64,000 nt of DNA from Gammaproteobacteria bacterium. Its GTDB lineage: Bacteria; Pseudomonadota; Gammaproteobacteria; Pseudomonadales; IMCC2047. The stretch spans positions 248,001-312,000 of the forward strand of contig JAJFKB010000020.1 in assembly GCA_021773395.1 (NCBI GenBank), read 5' to 3'. This document shows positions 56,227 to 64,000 of this stretch, one piece after another (the stretch's first letter is position 1; each line of letters starts with the position of its first letter). The position numbers were made by a program, and so were the translations under genes. The notes beneath the pieces were generated by a model, which was given only the letters and a program-made list of their open reading frames with translations, was not told where the DNA came from and did no database searches.

Positions 56227-57018
56227 TCAAACAAATAAATCATTCGGTGCGATCCTGGCCTTTTGCGAGTAGCCGGCATGCACATTAGGACGGTAATTTT
56301 TATAAATCTCTGCGACCCATATTCCCGCTGGCGTCTCCATAAACGCATCATGAAAGTCAGCCAGCTCTTCGACCACATTCTTTGGCCAGGGTGCTGGGTG
56401 CTGATCCGGTTGCACCAATATGGAAAACAGGGAGGCAACACTGATGTCGGCCAGAGTTAATTTATCATCGATTAGAAATGGCTGTGATATTACCGTTCCG
56501 TTAAGTCGCTTAACCGCCAGTGCCAGTTTTTGGTGAGCCTGCGCTACGTTTTCCTCTCCACCGACAAATTTCTTGTGAATTTTTCCAAGAATATAATTTC
56601 GTGACAGCCGAAAAGCAAATTGGCGAGCCAGCCCGCTACGATGAGTAAAATAATATTGTACGGCTTTGGGCCAGGGTTTGAGCATGTCATATAGCACTCG
56701 CCTAAGCGGATCTCCGATAAGGAGATCATAGGCTTCACAGCTATCCAGACAAGCCTGTTTGAGTTCGGTGTTCTCAGGAATGAGAGGCAACGCCGGATAC
56801 TTTTCTTCAAGGTACAGGCAAATGGCCTGCGAGCCCTGTAGCCAATATCCCTGATCGTTTATGATTGGCAAGCTGGCAGAGCCAAACTTTTTCTGAAAGC
56901 GTAACAGGTGTTCTCCCGGGTTGACAGGATAGGCTCGCCAGTCAATTCCTTTGTAGTCCAGCACCCAACGAACTTTTTCGCAGTAATGCGAATGCGGAAA
57001 TTCATAAAGTTTTAACAC
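56227..57018 (-). CDS. glutathione S-transferase family protein
   Basis: 263-aa protein. N-terminal thioredoxin-like domain (residues 1-78) with YEFPHSHYCEKVRWVLDYKGIDWRAY, then GSQAICLYLEEKYP, the glutathione gamma-glutamyl site. C-terminal helical domain with ...LTLADISVASLFSIL. The start is GTG at 57018, overlapping the end of the EamA gene by 7 bp, with GGAG 9 nt upstream. Class and substrate are not clear from sequence. Confidence 0.88.
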   Translation of the reverse strand: MLKLYEFPHSHYCEKVRWVLDYKGIDWRAYPVNPGEHLLRFQKKFGSASLPIINDQGYWLQGSQAICLYLEEKYPALPLIPENTELKQACLDSCEAYDLLIGDPLRRVLYDMLKPWPKAVQYYFTHRSGLARQFAFRLSRNYILGKIHKKFVGGEENVAQAHQKLALAVKRLNGTVISQPFLIDDKLTLADISVASLFSILVQPDQHPAPWPKNVVEELADFHDAFMETPAGIWVAEIYKNYRPNVHAGYSQKARIAPNDLFV

Positions 57019-57938
57019 TCGTTGTCACTCCTGATCTGTGAGTTTCCCATAGCAAAGTTCGCTTCACTTTTTTTCTTTAGCAGCCCCGTAAACTGATGCC
57101 AATTTACGGCAACCAGTCCAATGATGACCAGCCCCGCTCCCGCCAACCGCAGCGGGCCAAAGGATTCATTCATCACCAACCAGCCGGAGAATACCCCGAA
57201 AACAGGCACTAATAAACCAAAGGGTGCTACTTGATTGACCGCATAATTACGCATAAGAAAACCCCATACGCCGTAACTAAAAAGCGTAGATATTAAAACG
57301 ATATAGAGTAATGAAAACCCGCTTAGCAGTGTGATGTGATTGTACGCATAGAACCAGCGTTCAGGCCCCTCGAAAAAATAGGAGAGCAGCAGCAAAGGTA
57401 AAGGCGGAATCAAACTGGCATAGGCGATAAGGCTCAACATATCCACCTTCCCTGCCCGCTTTAAAAAGATATTACCTATTGCCCAACTTAAACCGGCAAG
57501 CACTACTAGCATCAGTCCATTGAGGGTGACGCGCCCCATAGTCAGCGCAATCAGAACGATACCCATAGCAGCGATTATCAACCCGCACAGGTCACGCAAT
57601 GTCGGTTTCTCATTGAGAATTATGGCCCCGCCAATGATCGAAAAGAATACCTGGCACTGAATGACTGTGGAGGCAATTCCGCCACCCACTCCCAATGCCA
57701 TACCTTTGAATAGAAACGCAAATTGTAGCGTCAGTAAAAATACACCGACGGCAACGAGTACTTTCCAGTCTATATTGGGTCGGCGGACAAAGAGCAGCAA
57801 TGGGAAGGCTGTCAACAGGAAGCGGAGCGCGGTGAATAAAAAAGGTGGCAGCTCCTTTAAACCCAATGAAATAGCGACAAAGTTAAATCCCCAGGCCGCC
57901 ATCGCCAGCACGGCCAACCCGATATGACTAATTTTCAC
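57012..57938 (-). CDS. EamA/DMT-family transporter
   Basis: 308-aa inner-membrane protein with ten helices in two EamA repeats (MAAWGFNFVAISLGLKELPPFLFTALRF and later LVVLAGLSWAIGNIFLKRAG). Drug/metabolite exporter family; closest by feel to the EamA cysteine/O-acetylserine type, but this is only an impression. GTG start. Overlaps the GST gene, so both may be one transcript. Confidence 0.9.
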   Translation of the reverse strand: MKISHIGLAVLAMAAWGFNFVAISLGLKELPPFLFTALRFLLTAFPLLLFVRRPNIDWKVLVAVGVFLLTLQFAFLFKGMALGVGGGIASTVIQCQVFFSIIGGAIILNEKPTLRDLCGLIIAAMGIVLIALTMGRVTLNGLMLVVLAGLSWAIGNIFLKRAGKVDMLSLIAYASLIPPLPLLLLSYFFEGPERWFYAYNHITLLSGFSLLYIVLISTLFSYGVWGFLMRNYAVNQVAPFGLLVPVFGVFSGWLVMNESFGPLRLAGAGLVIIGLVAVNWHQFTGLLKKKSEANFAMGNSQIRSDNEC

Positions 57939-57972
57939 GGTAATTTAAACACCACAACAACCACAGTCAGGC

Positions 57973-59040
57973 TTAGGCCTTTTCAGTTTCAACCACTTCT
58001 GTCTGCTGCGATAATGCAGCGCCAGAGCCTAAAACCACAGCAACCCAACGGGTTTCATCAAAACTTTCAAAGGCAATCTTTAAAGTCATGGTCAAAGGGA
58101 CCGATAACAGCATGCCAACCGGACCGAGCACCCAGCCCCAGAAGACTAAAGACAGGAATACCACCAATGCAGAGAGGTCGAGTCCCTTGCCCATAAAACG
58201 CGGTTCCAGAATATTACCCACGATCACATTAACGAACAAATAACCCGCTGCTGTTAGCAATGCATGGCCTGTACCCAGCTGAATGATCGCCAACAGCACT
58301 GCAGGAACCGCCGCAATAATTGAACCCAGGGTCGGCACAAAGTTCAACAGAAAAGCCACCAGACCCCAGAGCACCGCGTAATCCACGCCGAGAATCATTA
58401 GCCAGACCATGATCAGTACGCCTGTCAGCAGGCTTAACGCGGTTTTAAGAGCCATATAACGGTTAACGCTGCTAGTGAAACGCTGTACCGCGGCCATAGT
58501 TTTTCCAGCGTTGCCGGAAGCCGCTTTTAATTTGTCATAAAAAACACTTTCCTCAGCCAGGATAAAGATAACAGTCAGCAAAATCATGAAGGCATTACCC
58601 ATCACATTGCCCAAGGAGGCCAGTGTTGCTCCAACCATGCTCATGGCTGTACTGGGATTAAAACTGTCCTTCAGATTACTGCCATGCAGATCAACGCCCA
58701 TGCCGGATAGCCAGGTAAAAAAAGTCCCGCTCAGCGTTCGCAGCTTATTCTGATATTCCGGTAGATCCTGGGAAAAGCTATTGACCGAAGCGCCTACAAC
58801 AGCACCAATCAGAAATCCGAAAACAACCACCACGCCAATAATCACCAGCAAGGCTATCAGGTAAGGAACGCCTCTTTTATGCATCCAGGCCAGTGGTGGT
58901 GAACAGATTACGGCGATAAAAACCGACAGCAAGAAAGGCACCAGCAAGGATTCAGCAGCTTTCATCCCAGCCACGACAATAACGAATGCGGCACTATAGA
59001 GTAAAAATTTGGCAGCGGTAGATTGTTGATGGGTAATCAT
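57973..59040 (-). CDS. AI-2E family transporter (YdiK/PerM type)
   Basis: 355-aa membrane protein, eight helices, with the family's central VEPRFMGKGLDL-like segment (here LEPRFMGKGLDLSALVVFLSLVFWGWVLGPVGMLLSVPLT) and the opening LVPFLLSVFIAVICSPPLAWMHKRGVP. Some members export autoinducer-2; many have other roles. 34 bp separate it from the EamA gene in the same direction. Confidence 0.9.
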   Translation of the reverse strand: MITHQQSTAAKFLLYSAAFVIVVAGMKAAESLLVPFLLSVFIAVICSPPLAWMHKRGVPYLIALLVIIGVVVVFGFLIGAVVGASVNSFSQDLPEYQNKLRTLSGTFFTWLSGMGVDLHGSNLKDSFNPSTAMSMVGATLASLGNVMGNAFMILLTVIFILAEESVFYDKLKAASGNAGKTMAAVQRFTSSVNRYMALKTALSLLTGVLIMVWLMILGVDYAVLWGLVAFLLNFVPTLGSIIAAVPAVLLAIIQLGTGHALLTAAGYLFVNVIVGNILEPRFMGKGLDLSALVVFLSLVFWGWVLGPVGMLLSVPLTMTLKIAFESFDETRWVAVVLGSGAALSQQTEVVETEKA

Positions 59041-59134
59041 CTTCTATCCTTTGAATACGGTGTTTTTCAACAGAGTTGTCAGCAACAAACGGTTGTGCAC
59101 GTATGTTTAATTCTGTTAGCCGGTATACCCGTCT

Positions 59135-59650
59135 TTAGCGCGGCATCCCCAATCGCGCTTCAGCTAACACCCGCATGGAGCGCATCCCGCTTAACTCGGC
59201 CAGACGTAGCGCCTCATCCGGTTTTACACCTTGATGCTCCACCAGCCACACTGCCCATAATGCGGCAGCCCTATTTCCAGATCCACAATGCAAAAAGACG
59301 GGTTTCGCCGCATTTTGCATCGCATCATTAAATAGTGCAACCTGAGCATCTGTAATAGCTGTTAGCGGTTTGCCCATCGGAGCCTGGTAGAATTCCATAC
59401 CAAGAGTCTGCACCGTATTAGCTTCGTCCCAGTTTACTTCATCGAGGCCCCGAACGGAGATAACGCTTTTGTACCCCAGCTCCGAAAGTTTTCCTAATGC
59501 TTCTTGAGTAGGTTGCCCTGCAATAGTTAAGTCACCGAACTTGATGCTATTGTTAACACCGTCCAGCGGGAAAGCCTCGGGCTCCGTCGCCTTGTAGCCA
59601 CAGGACTGCAACATAAGGAGCGAAAAAAACAAACCTGCCAGACTTTTCAT
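59135..59650 (-). CDS. DUF442-type phosphatase-like lipoprotein
   Basis: About 171 aa. Lipobox LQSC after MKSLAGLFFSLLML marks it as a lipoprotein, so ATG 59650 is preferred over the codon 21 nt upstream. The mature part matches DUF442 (beta-lactamase-inhibitor-like protein tyrosine phosphatase fold): LTIAGQPTQEALGKLSELGYKSVISVRGLDE, ...AMGKPLTAI..., and the catalytic-type loop HCGSGNRAAALWAVW. The Cys and Arg are in place. Activity is inferred. Confidence 0.85.
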   Translation of the reverse strand: MKSLAGLFFSLLMLQSCGYKATEPEAFPLDGVNNSIKFGDLTIAGQPTQEALGKLSELGYKSVISVRGLDEVNWDEANTVQTLGMEFYQAPMGKPLTAITDAQVALFNDAMQNAAKPVFLHCGSGNRAAALWAVWLVEHQGVKPDEALRLAELSGMRSMRVLAEARLGMPR

Positions 59651-59843
59651 CGTTATTATCTCCAACTTCAAAACCAGTTTAACAGCAACATCATAGCATG
59701 CAGCATCGTGATTTTGGCTATCGGAATGGTCTTTGTGACCAGCAGCCCAGAATTAAAACTTCGCTTTAAGTAACGACTATGAAAACAGTATTTTCCGTCA
59801 GGGATTTCGTTTCCCTAGGCCAATAACAAGTATACCGTTTCAG

Positions 59844-61022
59844 CTACTTACTCAAATACCTCATCCCCTCTTCCAGTCCTTCCAGCGTCAGTGGGTACAT
59901 ATGACTCCCGACCAAGCGGTTGATGACCTCTATGGATTGAGTGTACGGCCATACATCTTTTGTTTTAGGATTCAGCCAAATGACCTTTTCGAAGGTATCT
60001 GTGAGACGTTGCATCCATTTGGTTGCCGGTTCGTCGTTCCAGTGTTCAACACTGCCTCCCGGTGAGCTGATTTCATAGGGTGACATACTGGCATCTCCAA
60101 CGAATATGACTCGGTAATCACTGCCGTAGGTATGTAACACGTCCCAGGTGGCCGTTTTTTCCGACCAGCGTCTTACATTGTCTTTCCAAACAGATTCGTA
60201 AATCATGTTGTGGAAATAGAAGTATTCCAGGTGTTTGAACTCGGTACGCGACGCTGAAAATAACTCTTCGCACTGGCGAATATGATGATCCATCGACCCG
60301 CCGATATCCATAAACAACAGCACCTTTACGGCGTTGTGTCGTTCCGGCACCATTTTCAGATCCAGAAAACCGGCATTTTTGGCTGTTGAGCTGATGGTAT
60401 CGTGCATGTCAAGCTGGTCGGGGGCACCAGTGCGGGCAAACTTGCGCAGACGACGCAGTGCCACTTTGATATTCCGGGTTCCCAGTTCGATGGAATCATC
60501 AAGATTTTTGTAGTCGCGTTTATCCCAGACTTTGAGTGCACTAAAGTTGCGGTTGCCATCCTGGCCAATACGGATTCCTTCAGGATGATAACCGTTTGCG
60601 CCAAAAGGTGAGGTACCACCGGTACCGATCCATTTACTGCCGCCCTCATGACGTTCTTTCTGTTCTTCGAGACGTTTTTTAAACTCCTCCATGAGTTTTT
60701 GCAGACCACCTAACGTCTTAATCTTGGCTTTTTCCTCGTCGCTGAGTGATTTCTCAAAAGCGCTACGCAACCACTCGTCCGGTATTAGCTCATCTAAAAT
60801 ATCAGGTAGCGCTTCTAATCCTTTGAAATAACTACTAAAGGCAAGATCGTATTTATCAAAATACTTCTCGTCTTTTACCAGACAGGTGCGGCTCAAATAA
60901 TAGAAAGATTCCATATCCGCGAACGCTAGACCCTGCTCCAAAGCACCAAGCAGGTCGAGAAACTCTCTCAGAGTCGCAGGAACTTTTGCGGCTCTGAGTT
61001 CTTGAAAAAAACCAACTAACAT
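59844..61022 (-). CDS. VWA domain protein, CoxE-like
   Basis: About 392 aa. Opens with the family start MLVGFFQELRAAKVPATLREFLDLLGAL, then a charged helical part (EEFKKRLEEQKERHEGGSKWIGTGGTSPFG), then the von Willebrand A-like domain: VKVLLFMDIGGSMDHHIRQCEEL has a MIDAS-like D-x-G-x-S (usual DxSxS, here with Gly in the first Ser place). ATG 61022 matches the family start; a TTG 9 nt earlier is possible. Partner of the MoxR ATPase 51 bp upstream, as in many bacteria. Such pairs act as chaperones for metal or membrane-complex assembly. Confidence 0.88.
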   Translation of the reverse strand: MLVGFFQELRAAKVPATLREFLDLLGALEQGLAFADMESFYYLSRTCLVKDEKYFDKYDLAFSSYFKGLEALPDILDELIPDEWLRSAFEKSLSDEEKAKIKTLGGLQKLMEEFKKRLEEQKERHEGGSKWIGTGGTSPFGANGYHPEGIRIGQDGNRNFSALKVWDKRDYKNLDDSIELGTRNIKVALRRLRKFARTGAPDQLDMHDTISSTAKNAGFLDLKMVPERHNAVKVLLFMDIGGSMDHHIRQCEELFSASRTEFKHLEYFYFHNMIYESVWKDNVRRWSEKTATWDVLHTYGSDYRVIFVGDASMSPYEISSPGGSVEHWNDEPATKWMQRLTDTFEKVIWLNPKTKDVWPYTQSIEVINRLVGSHMYPLTLEGLEEGMRYLSK

Positions 61023-61073
61023 ACGATTCAATCCGGGGTTTACACTGGTGACGCATTAATTAGCAATGAATGA

Positions 61074-61916
61074 TTAATTTTCACGTCGATTCATAAAGGC
61101 CAGGCGTTCCAAAAGATGTACGTCCTGCTCATTCTTTAATAGCGCACCATAAAGTGGAGGAATAGCATTCTTGGTATCCTGATTGCGTAGCACGTCCTCC
61201 GGAATTTCATCCGCCATCAGCAGTTTAAGCCAATCAATCAGCTCTGAGGTCGAAGGTTTCTTTTTAAGCCCTGGAATATCCCTGAGTTCAAAAAAAAGTT
61301 CCATCGCCTCTGTGACCAGCTTCTTGCTGATATCCGGATAATGGACATCCACAATCTGTTTCATGGTCGTACTATCCGGAAATTTGATGTAATGGAAGAA
61401 ACAGCGCCGCAGAAAGGCATCGGGAAGTTCTTTTTCGTTATTACTGGTGATCAGAATAATGGGGCGATGGATGGCTTTGATCGTTTGCTGGGTTTCGTAG
61501 ACATAGAACTCCATTCGATCCAGTTCTAACAAAAGGTCATTGGGAAATTCAATATCGGCTTTATCCACTTCGTCAATCAATAAGACAGTTGGCTTGTCGC
61601 TTTCGAAGGCCTCCCAGAGCTTACCTTTGATAATGTAGTTAGAAATATCATGAACTTTTTCATTGCCTAGCTGTGAGTCTCGCAGGCGTGACACGGCGTC
61701 ATATTCATACAAACCCTGCTGTGCTTTTGTGGTCGACTTAATGTGCCATTGAATTAAATTCAAACCGAGGGAATTCGCGACCTGTTCTGCCAACATGGTT
61801 TTGCCGGTGCCCGGCTCACCTTTAATAAGTAAAGGTCGTTGCAGATTAATTGCGGCATTGACTGCCATTGTTAAATCGTCCGTCGAGACGTATTGATCAG
61901 TACCTTCAAACTTCAT
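61074..61916 (-). CDS. MoxR-family AAA+ ATPase
   Basis: 280-aa AAA+ chaperone ATPase. Walker A IKGEPGTGKTMLAEQ, Walker B VLLIDEVDKADIEFPNDLLLELD, sensor 1 ILITSNNEKELPDAFLRRCFFHYIKFP, arginine finger region. The phrase DAFLRRC is a MoxR hallmark. It pairs with the downstream VWA protein, which it probably uses as a client-recognition subunit. Confidence 0.93.
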   Translation of the reverse strand: MKFEGTDQYVSTDDLTMAVNAAINLQRPLLIKGEPGTGKTMLAEQVANSLGLNLIQWHIKSTTKAQQGLYEYDAVSRLRDSQLGNEKVHDISNYIIKGKLWEAFESDKPTVLLIDEVDKADIEFPNDLLLELDRMEFYVYETQQTIKAIHRPIILITSNNEKELPDAFLRRCFFHYIKFPDSTTMKQIVDVHYPDISKKLVTEAMELFFELRDIPGLKKKPSTSELIDWLKLLMADEIPEDVLRNQDTKNAIPPLYGALLKNEQDVHLLERLAFMNRREN

Positions 61917-62031
61917 AGAAAAATCCGATTGTTACTATTTGATTGGGGAACTTGTGTCAGAATCAGAGGGTTTTGAAAACTTCAGACAAGCCAGTTCTTT
62001 CGAGTAACGATAGATTACCGTTCAAATCCGT

Positions 62032-62808
62032 TCAGGTAAAGCGCGCTGCTACCTTACCACCCTGAAATATAGATAATTCACCCATTTTCATCTCATTCCA
62101 CTGTTCATTATCGGTTAACGGGCGTGTACTGATCACAGTAACAATATCCTTGGGTGAGGTTTCATTGACGAAATCAACCTTCAATTCGGTATCCTTCAGC
62201 GATGCTTCACCGAAAGGCGCTTTACGGGTTATCCAGGCGAGATGGGTTGCACAATATGCGTACAGATACTTAGAGTCCGTCATCAGCATGTTAAACACAC
62301 CCAACTCGTTTAGTGACTGACTCAATTCATAGATGGTCCGGAACAACAGCTTTCCGTTGCGTGGCGCCTTTGGGAAGCGCTGTTTGATTTGATCCAGCAT
62401 CCAGCAAAATGCGTATTCACTGTCGGTACTGCCCACCGGTTGAAAATGCTGCAAGGGTCTCTTCTTTACTGATTTTATCTGTCCATTATGAGCGAATGAC
62501 CAGTGACGCCCCCACAACTCTCGGGAAAAAGGATGGGTATTTTCCAGGCAGATCTTTCCGGAGTTTGCCTGCCGAATGTGACTGATAACAATATCACTTT
62601 TAATCGGGTACTGTTTTACCAGCCTTGCAACTTGCGAGGACGCGCTGGGGTTTTGATCCCGGAACTCTCGATAACCTTTGCCATTGTAAAACACAATCCC
62701 CCACCCGTCCTTGTGTGGCCCCGTCACACCACCGCGTTGCATTAGGCCGGAAAAGCTAAAACAAATATCCGTGGGCACATTTGCGCTCATTCCCAGTAAT
62801 TCACACAT
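62032..62808 (-). CDS. class II glutamine amidotransferase (YafJ type)
   Basis: 258-aa Ntn-hydrolase domain protein. Mature Cys2 is the nucleophile (MCELLGMSANVPTDICFSFSGLMQRGG); HIRQANSGKICLENTHPFSRELWGRHWSFAHNGQI and SEYAFCWML are the typical glutaminase motifs. No synthetase domain follows, so its acceptor is unknown. Starts 3 bp after the stop of the truncated gene to the right and precedes the MoxR gene by 115 bp. Confidence 0.9.
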   Translation of the reverse strand: MCELLGMSANVPTDICFSFSGLMQRGGVTGPHKDGWGIVFYNGKGYREFRDQNPSASSQVARLVKQYPIKSDIVISHIRQANSGKICLENTHPFSRELWGRHWSFAHNGQIKSVKKRPLQHFQPVGSTDSEYAFCWMLDQIKQRFPKAPRNGKLLFRTIYELSQSLNELGVFNMLMTDSKYLYAYCATHLAWITRKAPFGEASLKDTELKVDFVNETSPKDIVTVISTRPLTDNEQWNEMKMGELSIFQGGKVAARFT

Positions 62809-62811
62809 AGC

Positions 62812-64000
62812 TTAATTTGACTCGGGTTTGTCCTTTATTTTTGACTCTTGTATCAGCTCATCATCCAGTTTAATATCATCGAAAGAGGGGTTCTTATCTT
62901 TAATTTCTATATCAGTTTCCACATCCAACTGGCTCCATTCAGAAGCTAGCTCAATTTCTTCCTGTATATCTTCATCCAACTCAATTTCAATTTCGATCTC
63001 TTCTGAATGATGATCAAAATCAGGAGCTGGCTCTTCCATTTTTTCATCTAGGGCCGCCGGTTCAATATCGGTATCTTCCGTCTCATCAAATTCAACAATC
63101 AACTCATCCTGTTCAGATTCACCAACTGCCAACTCTCCATCGTTGCCGGACTGATCCAGTTCAAACTCGACCTCAAAATCTTCCTCAGGCCCAGCTTCTT
63201 CCTCAGGCCCAGCTTCTTCCTCAAGCTCAGTTTCTTCCTCAGGTTCAGCCTCTTTATGCTGCGACTCCTCGACAATATCGGTCAGCTCTGGTGCCGCTTG
63301 CCGATTAGCTCTCGATTGTTGCCTACGCCAATAATGGAAAGCAGCCGAACCCAGAATAATTGCCGCAGCCAGCAACCACATTATCATCGACATATCTTGA
63401 TCCGCGCCCGCGTGTGAATTGGGTTTCAGCAAAGCAACTTTGGGCTCCTTGCTTTGCACAGGTTCGTCGATTATCACAGGCTCAGTTTCTTTTGCCTGCT
63501 CCTCTTCAGTAAGCTCAACGGACCGATCAACTTCAATCAATAGGGGCTTGGGTTTAAAATTGATCTCCCTTCCGCTCAATGATCGCCCCTTGAAGTCCAG
63601 GTCGACACTAAACTCATGGCTTTTGCCATCATCTTCGACAACTAATTCCCAAAAGCCATCTTGATTAAGACTAATTGTACGAACTGTCCAGGCACCGACA
63701 GCATCGGTGACGGTTGCGATTACTGTCGATTGCTGAAGGTCCAACCCTTTATCTTTGGGTGATATGGTCAATACATAATCGCGAAACTTGCCACGCGCTT
63801 GTGAAGCGACGTCCAGTTCCAACAGCTCATGCACCCTGACAAGCCTCTCGCTGACTCGGGTATAGTCCACCGCTTCTGCTGATGCCTTAAGTTGATATAG
63901 CCCCGACTGCCGCAACCCGTTAATTTGTCCGGAAAATTGATTTGCAGCATCTGCTGTGCGTTCCAGATTTTTGACAAAGTTATCCAGTCCAAGGATTTCT
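62812..64000 (-). CDS. envelope protein with acidic repeat tail, 5' truncated by the window
   Basis: The frame is open to the right edge, so the protein starts outside. Visible: a beta-rich extracytoplasmic part (GLYQLKASAEAVDYTRVSERLVRVHEL, VIATVTDAVGAWTVRTI, FWELVVEDDGKSHEFSV), one transmembrane helix (about SMIMWLLAAAIILGSAAFHYW), and a long acidic cytoplasmic tail full of Glu/Asp. Four 18-bp tandem units in the DNA encode EEEAGP-like repeats. I do not recognise the family; the GLYQL-A-A.. segment is like the strands in VWA-type envelope proteins. It heads the cluster with the amidotransferase, MoxR and VWA genes. Confidence 0.6.
   Translation of the reverse strand, partial: EILGLDNFVKNLERTADAANQFSGQINGLRQSGLYQLKASAEAVDYTRVSERLVRVHELLELDVASQARGKFRDYVLTISPKDKGLDLQQSTVIATVTDAVGAWTVRTISLNQDGFWELVVEDDGKSHEFSVDLDFKGRSLSGREINFKPKPLLIEVDRSVELTEEEQAKETEPVIIDEPVQSKEPKVALLKPNSHAGADQDMSMIMWLLAAAIILGSAAFHYWRRQQSRANRQAAPELTDIVEESQHKEAEPEEETELEEEAGPEEEAGPEEDFEVEFELDQSGNDGELAVGESEQDELIVEFDETEDTDIEPAALDEKMEEPAPDFDHHSEEIEIEIELDEDIQEEIELASEWSQLDVETDIEIKDKNPSFDDIKLDDELIQESKIKDKPESN
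63181..63252. repeat. four tandem 18-bp units inside the acidic tail
   Basis: Units at 63181-63198 and 63199-63216 are identical; 63217-63234 and 63235-63252 are diverged copies. In frame, so copy number changes would lengthen the acidic tail without frameshifting. Confidence 0.8.

Overview
The window looks like a chromosomal segment of a free-living, probably marine gammaproteobacterium of the Pseudomonadales/Cellvibrionales type. Support comes from gene content and order: cysB close to thrH, etfBA divergent from the ETF:quinone oxidoreductase gene, acnB, sohB, ypfJ, a two-gene AddAB-like helicase/nuclease pair and PEP-CTERM surface proteins. This is inference from protein families; no rRNA or tRNA gene is present to test it. 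Base composition is intermediate and no prophage, integron or CRISPR array was seen.

Layout. 1-8.2 kb: truncated CPA2 antiporter, SohB, a LolA-like periplasmic protein, a HEAT lipoprotein broken by an amber codon next to a secreted metzincin protease, a RelBE/Phd-type toxin-antitoxin pair, a dispersed repeat, a CNNM transporter and a small frameshifted anchored protein. 8.3-19.4 kb: the denitrification block. A DUF438-hemerythrin-PAS sensor, a tiny CTERM-like exported protein with a fatty-acid-hydroxylase-type enzyme, and a complete nosRZDFYL operon for nitrous oxide reduction. The sensor and nosR both have an FNR/DNR-type box placed about 41 bp upstream of a predicted start, so they are probably one low-oxygen/NO regulon.

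19.4-31 kb: mostly housekeeping genes (phosphoribosyltransferase, TonB-like protein, ggt, thrH, cysB, TauE/SafE permease, universal stress protein, methyltransferase, acyl-AMP ligase, YpfJ). 31-36.5 kb is accessory: a GlsB-like membrane protein, a 141-bp MITE-like element, a PEP-CTERM protein, an orphan ExbD followed by two tandem paralogous secreted proteins, a small monooxygenase-fold protein and a 5'-nucleotidase. 36.7-54.3 kb is core metabolism and repair: hydroxyacid dehydrogenase, AddB/AddA-like pair, DAHP synthase, CpdA, exonuclease III, etfAB, etfD, DUF1285 and acnB. 54.5-64 kb: a second PEP-CTERM protein, a triheme cytochrome, GST, EamA and AI-2E family transporters, a DUF442 lipoprotein, and a VWA/MoxR/glutamine-amidotransferase cluster that runs off the right edge.

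The best leads are the FNR-type promoter overlapping a perfect 45-bp palindrome before the hemerythrin-PAS gene, the orphan ExbD with paired secreted paralogues, the 64-residue CTERM-like protein beside a lipid hydroxylase, the MITE-like element, and two genes broken by single-base changes. No complete, clearly undescribed multi-gene defence or biosynthetic system was recognised.
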